Assembly: GCA_013399115.1 (NCBI GenBank)
Contig: VXAA01004004.1
Coordinates: 218,326 to 282,325 of the forward strand
Source of the DNA: Anseranas semipalmata
Lineage: Eukaryota > Chordata > Aves > Anseriformes > Anseranatidae
DNA length: 64,000 nt
Reading direction: 5' to 3'
Below the pieces are notes generated by a model that was given only the letters and a program-made list of their open reading frames with translations, was not told the origin of the DNA and made no database searches. Positions 10,511 through 22,660 of the stretch are shown piece by piece (the first letter of the stretch is position 1; the number at the start of each line of letters is the position of its first letter). Made by a program: the position numbers and the translations under genes.

Positions 10511-10670
10511 CAGTTTGAGGTACGTAATGAAAAGTTAAACATTTGTCACATATAGGATAACCCAAAGTAGAACAGTTTGAAATCTGAGTAATGTACGTAA
10601 TGAAAATGTACGTAAATGTACATAATGAATAGTTAAACGTTTGTCAAATATAGGATAACCCAAAGTAGAA
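10511..10670 (+). repeat. Imperfect tandem duplication, ~98-bp period
   Basis: Bases 10521-10572 and 10619-10670 are near-identical, with about 5 differences in 52. Both contain agttaaac, tataggataacccaaag and tagaa. The word cagtttga precedes each copy (10511 and 10573). Extra tacgtaatga/tacataatga words at 10593-10628 show a second, smaller duplication within the unit. The high identity suggests a fairly recent local event. Confidence 0.85.
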
Positions 10671-13600
10671 AATCAGCATCCAGAATTAAAAATTACGCAT
10701 TTGATAAATACCTCAGTGGGCATACACACATTGTGCTGCAGTGCGATGGTGTTAGGAGCAGGACTTTAAGGATTAAATTCTTATTTTAGTGTCACAAAAT
10801 AAAAATTTTTATCCTTACAAGAGAAACCCCTTGTAGCGTTTAGGGATGGGCTGAGAAGGTGAAACTAAACAAATGTTTACCACTGGAAGGTCAACCATGG
10901 ATCATCACCTTCTCTCCCAATTTTGTAAGATTGGCCTTTTTAATAGCATGAAACGGTGGTAATTTTACTTCGGAAAGGCAAAAAAAATAAAAAGTCAAAC
11001 CACATTGATCTAAAAGTAAGAAGGGGGACAGCACACAAAGCTGGATGATTATTTCAAACTTAAAAAAGAGCGGTAATTACAGGGGGAAAATTCAGAAAGA
11101 GTTTAGTCTGCCTGTCTCCTTCGAAAAATGAAAAAAGGAAAAAGAAAAAAGCAAGAAAAAACGGTAAAAAGAGGAAAGAGAACAAAAGAGGAAAAACAAA
11201 GTTGGAGAAAAAGCAGGCTTAAAGTAGAGATCTTAGAAATTCTGATTGCAAAATAACTCCCATCAGCCAACCACAAATCCTATAAATATCAACAGATCGG
11301 CTCCCTGAGCAGATATAAATATATAAATAAACCAACCAACCTCAGAGATTAAAAAGAGAAAAGAAAAAAAAAAGAAACAAAAAGCCTAGCTGCTCTCAGC
11401 AAAGTCGGGTGGGCTCGCTGGCTTCCCGAGAACTATGGCAATTTGGAAATTATTTTTGGAAAAATATTATAAATATTATATTTGGAAATTATATTTGGAA
11501 GAGGAAAAACAAAGGCTCCTGGGTACAGTTAAAATGCACGGGAGGATTTTAGGAGCGATCCTGCTGGGACACGCTGCTCTCCTGGAGGTAACCCAGAGGC
11601 TGCCAAGCGCAGAGGGGACGGTGACGGCGGAGCAGCCGGTCTGCCCCAGGACCTGCCCTGCGAACCTCACCCCGAAGACCCGAAACCAGGCACGGCACTG
11701 GGAAGAGGGGGTTCTCTCTCCGTACCACCAACCTCCGCTTCCTTCGCTCCCAAACCGAGATCCTTGAGCAATCGGCTGGGATAAAGAAATTCTCTTTCAA
11801 GGCGTGGGACAAACATTGCCCAGACCCAGGCTGCACGACCTATCCTCTACAGTTCATAGAGCTGAAGAAAATGAGGGCTTAGAGCTGAAGGGAAATTATT
11901 TCAGCCAAAAGTGGAGCTATGGCAAGACCGACCGTTGCATGGATTGGTGTCATTTTTGCTGAACTACTCAAACAATGGAGTATGACACCCATTTTCAAAA
12001 AGTGGAAGTGACGTGGCCCGACATTTAAAATTTTCTGATTCGTACAGGCAAAATATCTGTCCTATTTATTTTTTAAAGCAAGAACTCGAAGGTATGTTCA
12101 AAACCTGAAGGAAACGCAAGCCCCAAATTTTGTTCAAGCCAGAACTATACAACCCAAAATGTTATTTTCTATTTTTCACAATAAAAATTAAAATCAATAT
12201 ATTTTTCCTTGGGCTCAACACAAAAAGGAATTTTTCAAATTTTCAGTGCTTCAGGGAAACCAAAAATCTATTATTTGCACAGCTCTGCCACCAGGCAGGT
12301 TTTGTCAGAGCAGTGCTGGAGAGCCACGACCATGATGTGAAAAAAGGTACAAATGTTCTCAGAGAATCCATTTCGGGACTGAATTTTGCAGGCTGCATCA
12401 TTAGTCCTCTGTGAGTCTGCAGGCCACGAATTGCTGCCACATCTCTTGAAAGGAAAGCAAGCAGGGGTGATTGCCTCCCCAAAATTCAAAAGCGGCTTTG
12501 GGTCATGTCTAAAAAGCAGAGAGAAATCCCTGAGCCCAAGTGTTAAAGCATAATTTCCAAATGAAGTGTGGGTTTCCCCGCAGCACAGGCTGCTGCTGAC
12601 AGTGCCCAGTTCTGCCTCCAAGTCGAGATAAGAGCAATGAGCCCACTGTGACAGATCCCTGGTCCTTTGCAGGAAAAAAATAAATGAGGCCAAGGGCTGC
12701 TTCCTCCTGCAGATGTGTCACCAGAAGTTCCCTGACTGCCAACCTGTTCCTTGCTGCTCCGGTCTCCCGTGACCATGAACTGCAGAAGATGCTGGGCTGG
12801 GAAGAGCTCCCATACACCCACTTCCCCAACCTCTTCCCAAAAAGTGATGCTCACCTACACTTCATGCCGTGGCAGCCCCACAGGCAATTATTCACCTTGG
12901 GTGGGTGGTTGTACACTTGGGTCGTATATAACCCACAGCAGCAGCAGTGGCTATTTTCTATATGAACTGTTTTGTACCCAAGGAACATGGTACACCACAT
13001 ATGTTGGGAGTGCCCTATGGCACATCATCTCCGACAAATTATCCCACTGAACATATGGAAAATTTCTAAAGAATTCTTAAGAATTATTTTCTGCACATAA
13101 CTTTCCAAGTGTGGGATTAAAAGTATGGGAAGGTGTAACAATTCAGGGTGCCTGTGTGAAAGGCTGGTGAATACTGGGGACTGTCCTTGCATCCCTAAAC
13201 TCCATCCTGGGTGAAGAGACCTCTACTTTGATGCACTTCACCTCCACATTTTCCTAAATTCAAAGGAGGACATGGAGAAGGTTGACTGGAGAGAGACTGG
13301 GACACCAGACGTGCATCCCCAGGCAGGAGAAGCCTTTCAGAGAGCTTCAACATTGCAAATATTCAAAAGCAGCAAACTGAGGTAAGGATGCATCTTCACT
13401 CCGGCCCTTCCCTGCTTTGTCAAGCTGGCAGCTTCAGTGGGCTATCTCCAATCCTTTACAAATGCCATACACCTCCTCACCCACCGCAACACATCCCTGA
13501 ATGGGTGAGCAGACACCCAAGGCTGGAGCTATGGATGTTTGCTGAAGCTACACCAGGTCAGAGATCTGCTGTGGGCTTGCAGACACTTGGCAATAAGCCA

Positions 13601-14999
13601 CCATGTTGTATTTTCTGTGAAGAGAAAAGAAACGGGCAACCTGTGTCCAGGCTCAGAGAAGAAGTAAGGTCAAATTGCTCTGGCACATTAGGGCACAGGC
13701 TCACAAGCCCACAAAGTGTCCGTGAAGTGTCCCACAGACAAGCTATACCCTGCCAAGAAAAGCTGAACACCTGCAACAAGCGGGATGGAGACTGAACAGG
13801 GACTGGAGATAAACGAGGATGTTACAGCGAAAATATTCCCCCCTCTCACATTAGTGAGTCATGCAATAGATGTTATTCAAACTACAGAAAACCTATCCTC
13901 CTATCCAATTCCTTCACTTCTTTATGCAGCATTTATTTTAAGGATGGAAGGCCAATATCCAGTCAATTATACTGTATTCCTTTTCCAATTGCAACCCAAA
14001 AAAAACTGTACGTAAAGGGTACCATCTCATAACATCTCATTTATGGTTTCCCTTTACTCCAGCACAGCTAGCGATAGACTGGCTTGGCACAGTAGGGATG
14101 AGACAACTTTAAATTCCTACCTTGGTGAACAGACCACTTTAGCAAAAATAGAAAATTCTTATTGAATAATGGCTATTTCTTGGTGAAATAAAGAAAATTA
14201 AACAATAAGCCACCTTCACCTTCAAGTTAACAGACGCCACGGTCCATGAAGCTGCACCTCCAAGAGATGCTCACTGCACTTCTCGCAGGCAGTGTCTGCA
14301 GAGAGGCCAAGGAGTGGGTTATCTGTGGGGAATGCCTTGCGACCCTCACAACACCTCCTCCAGTGGTGAACATGCGAGAAAGCATCTTGCAGGTCTAAGC
14401 AATGCCCTTAAGGTAGTGATTGTCTAAATATTTCCCCATTCTCCCCGCGTTCAGAAACCGAGGTGCCTGCACATCACAGCCTGTGGGAGCAGATACCCAA
14501 CGCAACACAAGCTGGCACGCAAGTGATTGCCCAAGGCTCACAACTGCTTTAGCATCAGGTTACTCCTGGTTCTTTTTCTTAAGAAAAGTAAATATTAATT
14601 TTATTTCCACCTGAATGATCAAGAAAATATGGACAAGCTGGTCCTCCTCACTAGATCTACATCACTGCCACTCGCACACTGAGACAGGACCCTCGCAGGT
14701 CAGAGAGGCACTTGTCCCACGATCCACAAACACCGGCCAAACTGCTCGAACGGCACCTCCATTTCCTTACTGGAATTGGGGTGGGTAAAGGAGAGCGAAA
14801 AGGAAGGCACACTTCTGTAACGGAGAGCATCTGCAGCTCTGTGTGCCCGTACTGCACTGCCAGTGTGTCAGAGCCACCAGCTAACCTCAGGAAGTCAGGC
14901 TCCAACCAAGCATTTGGATTCCTCAACAAGATCTGAGATGCCAAAGCAGCTTCCTGGCTTTAAGCTTGGAGGGTCTTCATAAAACTTGGTGCCTCGCGA
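10671..14999. other. Non-coding, AT-rich, purine tracts
   Basis: Purine-rich, A-dominated DNA lies at about 11100-11240 and 11340-11385. Elsewhere I see no gene with splice or start support and no named repeat. Open frames such as those near 12684-13050 have no recognisable features. Confidence 0.5.
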
Positions 15000-17900
15000 A
15001 CAGATTTTTGTGGACATTGTGTGCTCTGCAGAAAACCACCAACAGAGTCAAAGTTACTCTGCTCGCTACCACGAGGGCGCTACGCAGCGATTCCCCTCCG
15101 GGTCTGCCTCTGCACGGGGAGCAAAGGAGCTTCTCTAAATTGGCACAGATTCACTACAATAATTCTCCATCAATGTTATTTTGCAGCGCTGTGTTTTCTG
15201 CTCATACATATGGTAAGGCAGCAGCTTGCGGACTCGGCATATTGGTCTCTTGTGACTAATTGCCTAGGTAATAAAAAACGAAAAACCTATCCTACCGCAG
15301 CTATGCAGCCACTATACTGCAATACGAAGTGGACATGCTCTCAAGCCTCCTGGGATTCCCCTAAATTTGCAGCCAGAAGAGGGTTCAGGAAAAGGACACT
15401 CCAAAGGTACAACTCGATATTGCCTGGAAGGCTCTTCAGCTGTGACCTCCCGGCTCCCCTGCTGCTACTCATGGGCAAACTCCGCACTTCGCACAAATTA
15501 TCACATGGGTATCAAAAATATCTTTACAATGGAGCTTTTATTTCCATATATTTGAAGCTGCTTTCCCTTTTGTTTCTTCTCTAAACCGGTTAAAATGAGC
15601 ATTAAGGGATATAATTATGTTGTTAGCTTAATTGCCTACTTAAAGCAGAATCTACAGGGGTTTAATGCAAGATTTGAAAAGGGGGGAAAAAAGGAAATTG
15701 GGATATTAATGGATACAATTTTAAAAATGAATCTCTTCTGGGGACAAGTGAGTTTGGGGCACGGGACAGAGCGCGTGGTGGGGGAGGTGGAATCAGCCCG
15801 CATCAGTTTCTGCTGCAAGATTTTGTGAAAAATGCAAATTGTTGGCCCATTCCTTCTCCAGCAGTCTAATTTTGGAGAATTTGACCTAATTAATCATTAA
15901 CCACCACAAAAAAAGTATCCCTCCAGTTTGAAACCTTAATGCTATTATTGGCATGACACACTTAGGCTCAGGATAGGGGCTCTTATCTGGTACATGCCCG
16001 ATGCTGCAAGAACCAGTCCAACTGGGAAAACTCTTGCTCCTAAATCATACGGTGGACAAACAATAGTTTTCCACAATCAGAAGAGCACAAACAGGACAAG
16101 GGGAGCATGAATTAGGCACCCAGGCCTTGTTCTGATAGCTGCTGCCTAAAGAAAGGCACCGGTGTCAATATGCAAAAGCAGGAGGACGCTGATCTCCCCT
16201 ACAAAGCCAGCCCATCCTCTCCCACACCCGCTCATATACAGGCAGTCTTTTGTATTTATTTAGAAACTCTAAACTAAATCTGCAAAGCTTTCCGTGTTTA
16301 CTCCGCCTCATTTAACTAATTTTATGCCAGACCAAAAAAAGCACAGCGTGAAGCCTGACAAGCAGAGCTGAGCGCAACGCTTTTGGAGGACTGGAGACCC
16401 AGCCGTACGTTTCAATGGTCCCACCACCTCCCTGGTGCATCTAACTGCATCACACAGCTCTGTACTGGGGAAAGACCTTTAAGGATTTGGCAAAAACTGG
16501 TTTCTCATTCGTGGCCCTAAATCTCCAATTTCTGCATCCATTCCTCTCTCTTCCCATGGAGAGTTGCCGTGGATGGTATTATTTCTGCTGTCTCAGTGAC
16601 TGAGACGCTTGGAGTGCTTTTGGGCTCCTACAACTATAGATTTAGCTTCTCAGGCACCAGCGTTTGTCAGACCTAGAATTAACCTCAGTGCTTCTCCGTG
16701 CCGCCCTCCCTTCCCCTTCTTGACTGCTTTATTTAAAGTATGGTTCTAACCAGAGCTTTGAGCCTCCAATTTGAGTCAGAAAACCAGTTTCTGCATGTTT
16801 TTGACCATCTTCTTGTCCAGCACTCACCATGGAGCTGGGGCACGCTGGAGGCACACACTTCGGGGGAAACCCCGCTGCCAGGTTTATGAGGTTTCACTGC
16901 ACGTACGACCCAGCAAGGGAAAACACTCCTGAAAATCCAATAAAGACACATGGGAAACGCTGTTCTGCTCCTACAGAGATTGATCAAATCTTCCGCCACA
17001 GCGTTTGCTCAGAAATACGTAGCGAGCAAAACTGAGAGCCACCATCTTCTCATTCTCTGGAAAGAGAATCAAAATGGTGATGCAAAAGAGATGCTTTCAA
17101 CCCCAAATGACTGGTACGAGAGCCCTCAAACAGCCTGCTCTCTCTCCTAAGATGTCTTTCCCAAAAGCTTATTTAGGTAAAATTTTTGAATCTTTAAGAA
17201 AACATGATTCTTCTGCATTTGTTTTCATACAGTGTTTCACCAAATACACCCCACAAATAGATCACCACTGGGATTTTGGAGACTGATCGCATTTGATGTG
17301 GCTGCAAAAGGGACGGATGAATTATTGGCGTACTCAAAAACCACTGAATTAATGTATTTCAGTGTCTCCTTGGGAACATAGTGGAAAAGCACATTGTTAC
17401 AAAGTTCACTATTACCAGGAAGAATACATATAGCACAAATTAAGGACTTCAGAGGAGAAGCCACCTTGGATCACTTGATTAATACAGTAAGTACTTCCTA
17501 TACGGATATAAGTGGATTTCAAACAACTTGAACTCAACAAAATTGGATGGATTAATAAAGCACCAGAATTAAGACATCAGGTTGAAAGGGAAAAATGTGA
17601 AAGAATTTAGATATTAGCAGAGAGGGAGAAAGAAAGTAAACAAGGGGATGCATCAACCGCTCACAAATCCCAAGATGTCGGACAGCGAGGATGAGTGACC
17701 ACAGCCACCACAGTGCAAGAAAAAGCGGCACCAGCAACCCATCAAAAAAATCCAGCTTTATAAGGCCATACTGGAAACCTAACCAGGGAGCAGAGCTTTC
17801 CCCATGCATGGAGTACATTAGAACCATGTCAAAAAAATAATGCAGTTGCAAAATCAAAAGTCAGAAAATGCCAAAATTTTGGTTGAATCCCCGCTGTGCT

Positions 17901-18728
17901 ACAGGCTGCCAGCCTGCCCCGCGCTCTGATGCACTCTGGAGCTGCTTCAGCATGCAGCATTCCTCCTGTGGGACCCTGGACTTGTCCAGCAATCAGTTCT
18001 CCTTAGAAAAAAATGAAAATAAAGGGCGAAAAAGAAAATTTCTAGCAGACAGATTGATGTGGTAGGGGCCACCAATGGATGACCAGGTCATTGATTCAGC
18101 AGTATTTGTCCAGAATCATTTTTTACATTTAGAATTAGAATTTTTAGATTTTCATTTTTAGAAATATTTTTTTATTAGTATTTTTCCAATTCTCCCATAC
18201 TGGTGCTTTGCTCTGTCCCTGGGTGAGGCGGGACGCAGGAGGGATGCTCCTCTCACCCCCAGACCCCACTGCAGGCGGCACTTTTGGCCCCTCCAGCCAC
18301 CGCTTTCTCTTGGCTGAGCATTTGGAGCCTGAGTACTTTCAGAGGTTAATAATTCAGCCAGATCAGGGTGTTTTTCCACAGTGTCACGTCCCTGAAATAC
18401 AGAAAGTTCTCCAAATTTTCCACTGAATGCCTAGGAGCTTTTTCTGCCTCTTCCCATGGAGAAGCAAAGTGCATGAGGACAGTGCCAGCCCCTACCCATA
18501 ATTTAACCACGCTTAAGGAGGGGAGCTCTCAAAAAAACACACAAAAAACCTAAATATCAGCACAGGAGAAAGACACAGAAATGCCCAGGTCCAGCACAAC
18601 ACGCTTTCCCTGCTCGGGGAGCGATTTTTTCGGCTCACCATGGGCAAACCTATTTTCCTCTGAATCTCATTAATCAGCACGGGGAGAAGCAGCACTGCTG
18701 CAACTTCTCCGAATGAATTCCCCCCTTA
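15000..18728. other. Non-coding, nothing recognised
   Basis: This is ordinary intergenic or intronic sequence with scattered TTAATT-type words (for example 15885-15900). No gene, RNA or repeat family could be supported. Confidence 0.5.
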
Positions 18729-18801
18729 GGCAGACACCTGGCTTGGAAAATTTCAGCCCAAACACTTAAAGTTTGGCAGAGTTATAAACAGTTGAAAACA
18801 G
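18729..18801 (+). repeat. Dispersed ~73-bp repeat, copy B
   Basis: This is the second copy of the element at 6235-6307, in the same orientation and about 12.5 kb away. It shares the words tttggca, cccaaa and tgaaaacag at matching spacing. It may be an old SINE-like or conserved element; the family is not assigned. Confidence 0.5.
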
Positions 18802-19276
18802 GGGCTCGTAAGAGTTAGGCAATCTCCACCGCCAGAGCTGCTGCCAGCTCTGCTGCAACACAGCCACTGAAGGGAAGCAAAGGCCAAACTAAAAAATAAT
18901 AATAATTAAAAAAACAGTAAAGAAAAAAAAACACTGAATGAGTCATTGTTCATCAGAGGAGAGGAGGAATCATGCTTTTTTTTTGTTTGTTTGGGAGGGG
19001 GTGGTGCTGTGAAGATACTGAAGGAAGAAAGGTTGTTTTGTTTTGCATTGTTTTACAGATACATCACAGGAAAAGTCTTGTTTTACGATTACGTGGAGCT
19101 ATTAATGACAAGCAAAATGGCTGTCAGTCACAGCCTACACTCCCTGGGTGATGAACAAAGTATTTTTATTATTTACAAAAACAGACCGGCCCTTGGCTGG
19201 GCCTGGGGCTGCTGGCGGCCCTGACTCGGCCTCGGCACGGGCTCAGCATGGTGCAGCCAGGCCACTGCCACTGCCC

Positions 19277-19652
19277 GGCCCAGCAGTGTCACCAGGCCCA
19301 GCAGCGCCACATGGCCCGGCAGTGTCACCAGGCCCAGCAGTGTCACCAGGCCCAGCAGCGCCACATGGCCCGGCAGTGTCACCAGGCCCAGCAGCGTCAC
19401 CAGGCTCGGCAGTGTCACCGGGCCTGGCAGTGTCACCAGGCCTGGCAGTGTCACCGGGCCCGGCAGTGTCACTGGGCCTGGCAGCGCCACATGGCCCAGC
19501 AGTGTCACCGGGCCGGCAGCATCACCAGGCCTGGCACCGCCACATGGCCCAGCAGCGTCACCAGGCCTGGCACCGCCACATGGCCCAGCAGTGTCATCGG
19601 GCCTGGCAGCACCACATGGCCCAGCAGTGTCATCGGGCTGGCAGTGCCACGG
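19277..19652 (+). repeat. 18-bp minisatellite, ~21 units, with higher-order repeats
   Basis: The unit is GGCC(C/T)(A/G)GCAG(T/C)G(T/C)CACC(A/G), with variants ending CACAT. Units 1-3 and 4-6 form an exact 54-bp duplication. Units 15 to 20 alternate between two unit types, giving a 36-bp period. Units 14 and 21 each lack one base. Because 18 is a multiple of 3, most frames stay open. The plus frames read GPAVSP, AQQCHQ and PSSVTR per unit, which gives a 161-codon ATG frame (19248-19733) and a longer one over 19148-19858. These frames follow from the repeat, and I see no independent coding evidence. Confidence 0.9.
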
Positions 19653-20449
19653 TCGGTACCGACCCAGGTCAGGCTCATGAGGGCTCAGCCAAGCAGCTCG
19701 CGCGTCTTGCAGGTAGGAGGCAAGGTGGCGTGAAGGCATGGTGTGAAACCAGCAGTGCTGGGGGCACAAGGCAGCGTGGCCGCTCGAACGAGAGGCCTCT
19801 TCAGGGTTGTTTGTGGTTTGTTTGTTTTTTCTTTTTTGATGAAGTGAAGAAGAAATAACATTAATGAATCATGAACGAGTCACGTGCCTGGCGACCTTGA
19901 GGAGTCACCAGCAACTCCTGCTCATTTATTTGTCAGACACAACTAGGAAATAAATATAAAAGCATCACTAGCCCGTGTCCTTCCAAACCTTGCTTTCAAA
20001 AGAACAAAAAGAAAAGACGTCTGGACAATGAGGCGTAGGGAAGGATTTAAATAAACAGCTCCAGTGCAAACCCACACCCGGCTGCCTGGCAGGAGCCTGC
20101 GCGAAGGCAGCCACCGCAGGTGTCTGCAAACCCCAGCCCACTCCTCTGCCATTTGAATTTTGGTAAAGCCTTTAATACCTCAAGCTCATACAGTCTTGCT
20201 CCAGGAGGAAGTAAAATAAAAACATAAAATAAAAGTCAAAGTACATTGGGACCTTTATACGTGGTTTTTTTTTGGAGTTCCCGTTTAAGTTTTCACAAAC
20301 CTACCGAAATGAGTGACTGTAGGCTTCACCCCACCAACTTAAGCCACCCAAATTTTGATTCATCGGCTGACATCAGAGATATAAGTGCAAGGCTGCTTTG
20401 GGGAGGAAAGCGCGATCTGCCTGGCAGGGAGCTGAGGATAGAGCAGAGA
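19653..20449. other. Non-coding, nothing recognised
   Basis: This is mixed sequence after the minisatellite, becoming AT-rich from about 19850. No gene or named repeat is seen. Confidence 0.5.
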
Positions 20450-20512
20450 GGTCCCTGTCCCTGTCCCTGTCCCAGTCCCTGTCCCTGTCCCTGTCCCTGC
20501 CCCTGTCCCACT
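20450..20512 (+). repeat. (CCCTGT)n hexamer microsatellite
   Basis: About ten copies of ccctgt occur with two single-base variants (cccagt and cccctg). The minus strand is (GGGACA)n, which fits a quadruplex pattern with 3-base loops. Open frames here encode Ser-Leu, Pro-Cys or Gly-Gln dipeptides and come only from the repeat. Confidence 0.9.
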
Positions 20513-21839
20513 ACAGTTTTAACCATTTTGGAGAGTCCCTGAGTATGCCACCAGTGGAGCTCTGTACCGCAGGAGAGCCCTGCACAGCCCTCGCTGGCAG
20601 CACAGGAACACCCACACTCGGAATCCTGTGCTTACCTATTAAAACAAGAGGAGAATTGACTAAAACCTTAATGGAGAATTTCTTGACCTACACAAGGAGA
20701 ACTTCCCACGGTCAATAATCCAACAAAAAAAGGCTGTGGAGACGAAATAAGAAATATTATTTTAAATTTCTTCTTAGATTGGCACCAAAAACCTGAATTT
20801 TAAGGTCATCTTACAACAGTTTTTGAAACGTTTTGAATTAAAATGGCCTTTTTTTTTTTTAAAATGTCACTGTGGTGCATCATGGGCTTGGTTTTGTTTT
20901 CGTTCTTTGGTTTTAAAGGGGAACTAATCTACCAAGTCTTCTTCTAAAGGCAGTAATAGTTAAGCACAAGCTAATAGAAGCGCAAATCAAGACAGGGCCA
21001 AGCGACATAATTACTTTCCAGACGGGCGAACGTGCCTGCGATGGAGTAGCCCATCTGCTGAGAAAACGAGCGCAACAACTGCTCCAATTTTTTTTTTTTT
21101 TTGAAGCAAAGGTGCAGCAACAAACCCACAAAATAGGTTTCGCTTCCAGCAGTCAGCGCTTCAGAGCCATTTTTATAATCCTTGTTTTTCTTAGATTATC
21201 CCAGTGTGGTTTTCTCCTGTTTCCTTGTTGAGCACTATTTAACCAGCATAAAGTATGCAATCATTAAACCATGCAACGCAGAGCCAACTGGTCATCCAGA
21301 AATGACCAACAGCAGCAGCCAGTCATTTCTGAAATAACTGGTTTGTTGGTAAATCGATAAAAATAAAATCTCCTTTGGTGAATTTAATTTGAAGCCAGTG
21401 ACGGATGCTCTGTGGGTTTGGTTCCAGCCCTGCAACACGCCGGGTCCCCACCGCACGCGCCTGCCCCGGCAGCACTCTGCGGGAGCCTCCAGATGGGCAC
21501 AGATGCACGAAAAAGATGCAACTGTAAGCGTCCCTATAGCTATACCCATTAAAAAAAAAAAAAAAAAAAGGAAACTCTGAGCCAGAGTTTCTCTCTCTTG
21601 TGGGAAGCAGACTTGCAGTCAGTGAAGTTCTCCTTTAAATTAGATATTGCAAATTAAGGCACACGTGTTTTCCTCCAGCTGACTGCTGATGCACCAGGGA
21701 CCCGGAGTAGGTGCCACAACCCGAGGCTCATAGGCAGCCAGCCAAAGCAGGTAAATTTCTCCAATTCCTTTCACATTCGCACTCTCTGAACATTAGCAAA
21801 GCCTCACGGCCCTCTACCCTGATTTCGGCAGGAAGGGGG
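20513..21839. other. Non-coding, poly-A at 21551-21569
   Basis: The stretch is AT-rich with T runs near 20850 and 21088 and an A19 run at 21551-21569. No target-site duplication or element body could be matched to the A19 run. No gene is supported. Confidence 0.5.
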
Positions 21840-22660
21840 CTAACCCCAAACCCCGGGGTTGTGCCCAAGCACCGGGACGCGGTGCTGCATGCCCCTGCCG
21901 GGCTGCGTGCTGGCTCCGGCCAAGCTGTGCCCCGATTCCCAGCTCCCTGCCAGCAGCGGGCAATCATTAACCAGGGAGGCCAACGGGCGCCGAGTCCCGC
22001 ACCTGCCCAGCCAGGGAAAGTTAAGTGAAATAACAGCTTGGGAGGAACCCGCGCTGCCCTGGAGAGGCTCAGATGGAGTGATAACGCGCCTGTTCCCACA
22101 AAAAAGCCCAAATCAACGCGCAAAAAGCACAAACCCGCCGTCTTCTCCTAGCATCAAAAGGCACACAGGGACAAGCGACCTGCAGCCCCCCCTTTTTGTT
22201 CCTGGCGCCTCCTTCAAGTCAGAAAACCCATCTGCCATTTAACAAAAAATAAATCTTTAGGAAGTCTGAGCAAGCCCCAGGGTTTGTGTGCATCCAGCAC
22301 CACTTTTGTCAGTGTTTACCCATTTGGCTGATCTCAGTTTTGCAAGAGAGGGGACCCCACTCCTCGCTCACTTCAAGGGGCACGGGGACGTTTCTCTCGT
22401 TTTGAAGTTTTCCAAGTGCACTGAACCAGTTTTTCCTGTTTTCTTTCAAATTACTGGTCACCACCGAACAGGCGGGGAAGCAGCCCACGCCTTCCCTCTC
22501 ACACAGCACCCGCCACGGCCACCCCTGAGGCCCCAGGCCGGTGTGGGCAGCCACAAGCCCCGGCTCCCGGGGCCGCGCTCCCACCTGCACGGGTCCCCTC
22601 CTGCTGGAGCCGCACGGAGTTAAAGCGCAGCGGGACCGACCTCCCTCCCTCCCGCTCCAG
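21840..22660. other. GC-rich, moderately CpG-rich block
   Basis: Two patches, about 21840-22010 and 22500-22640, are GC-rich with moderate CpG content. They could be weak CpG islands. No splice-bounded frame was found. Confidence 0.3.

Noticed and set aside
11870..12260. Possible ancient repeat
   Set aside because: It gave an impression of repeat-like wording, but no family could be named and no second copy was seen in the window.
19148..19858. 236-codon frame across the minisatellite as a protein gene
   Set aside because: Openness follows from an 18-bp unit being a multiple of three. The flanking parts show no coding character.
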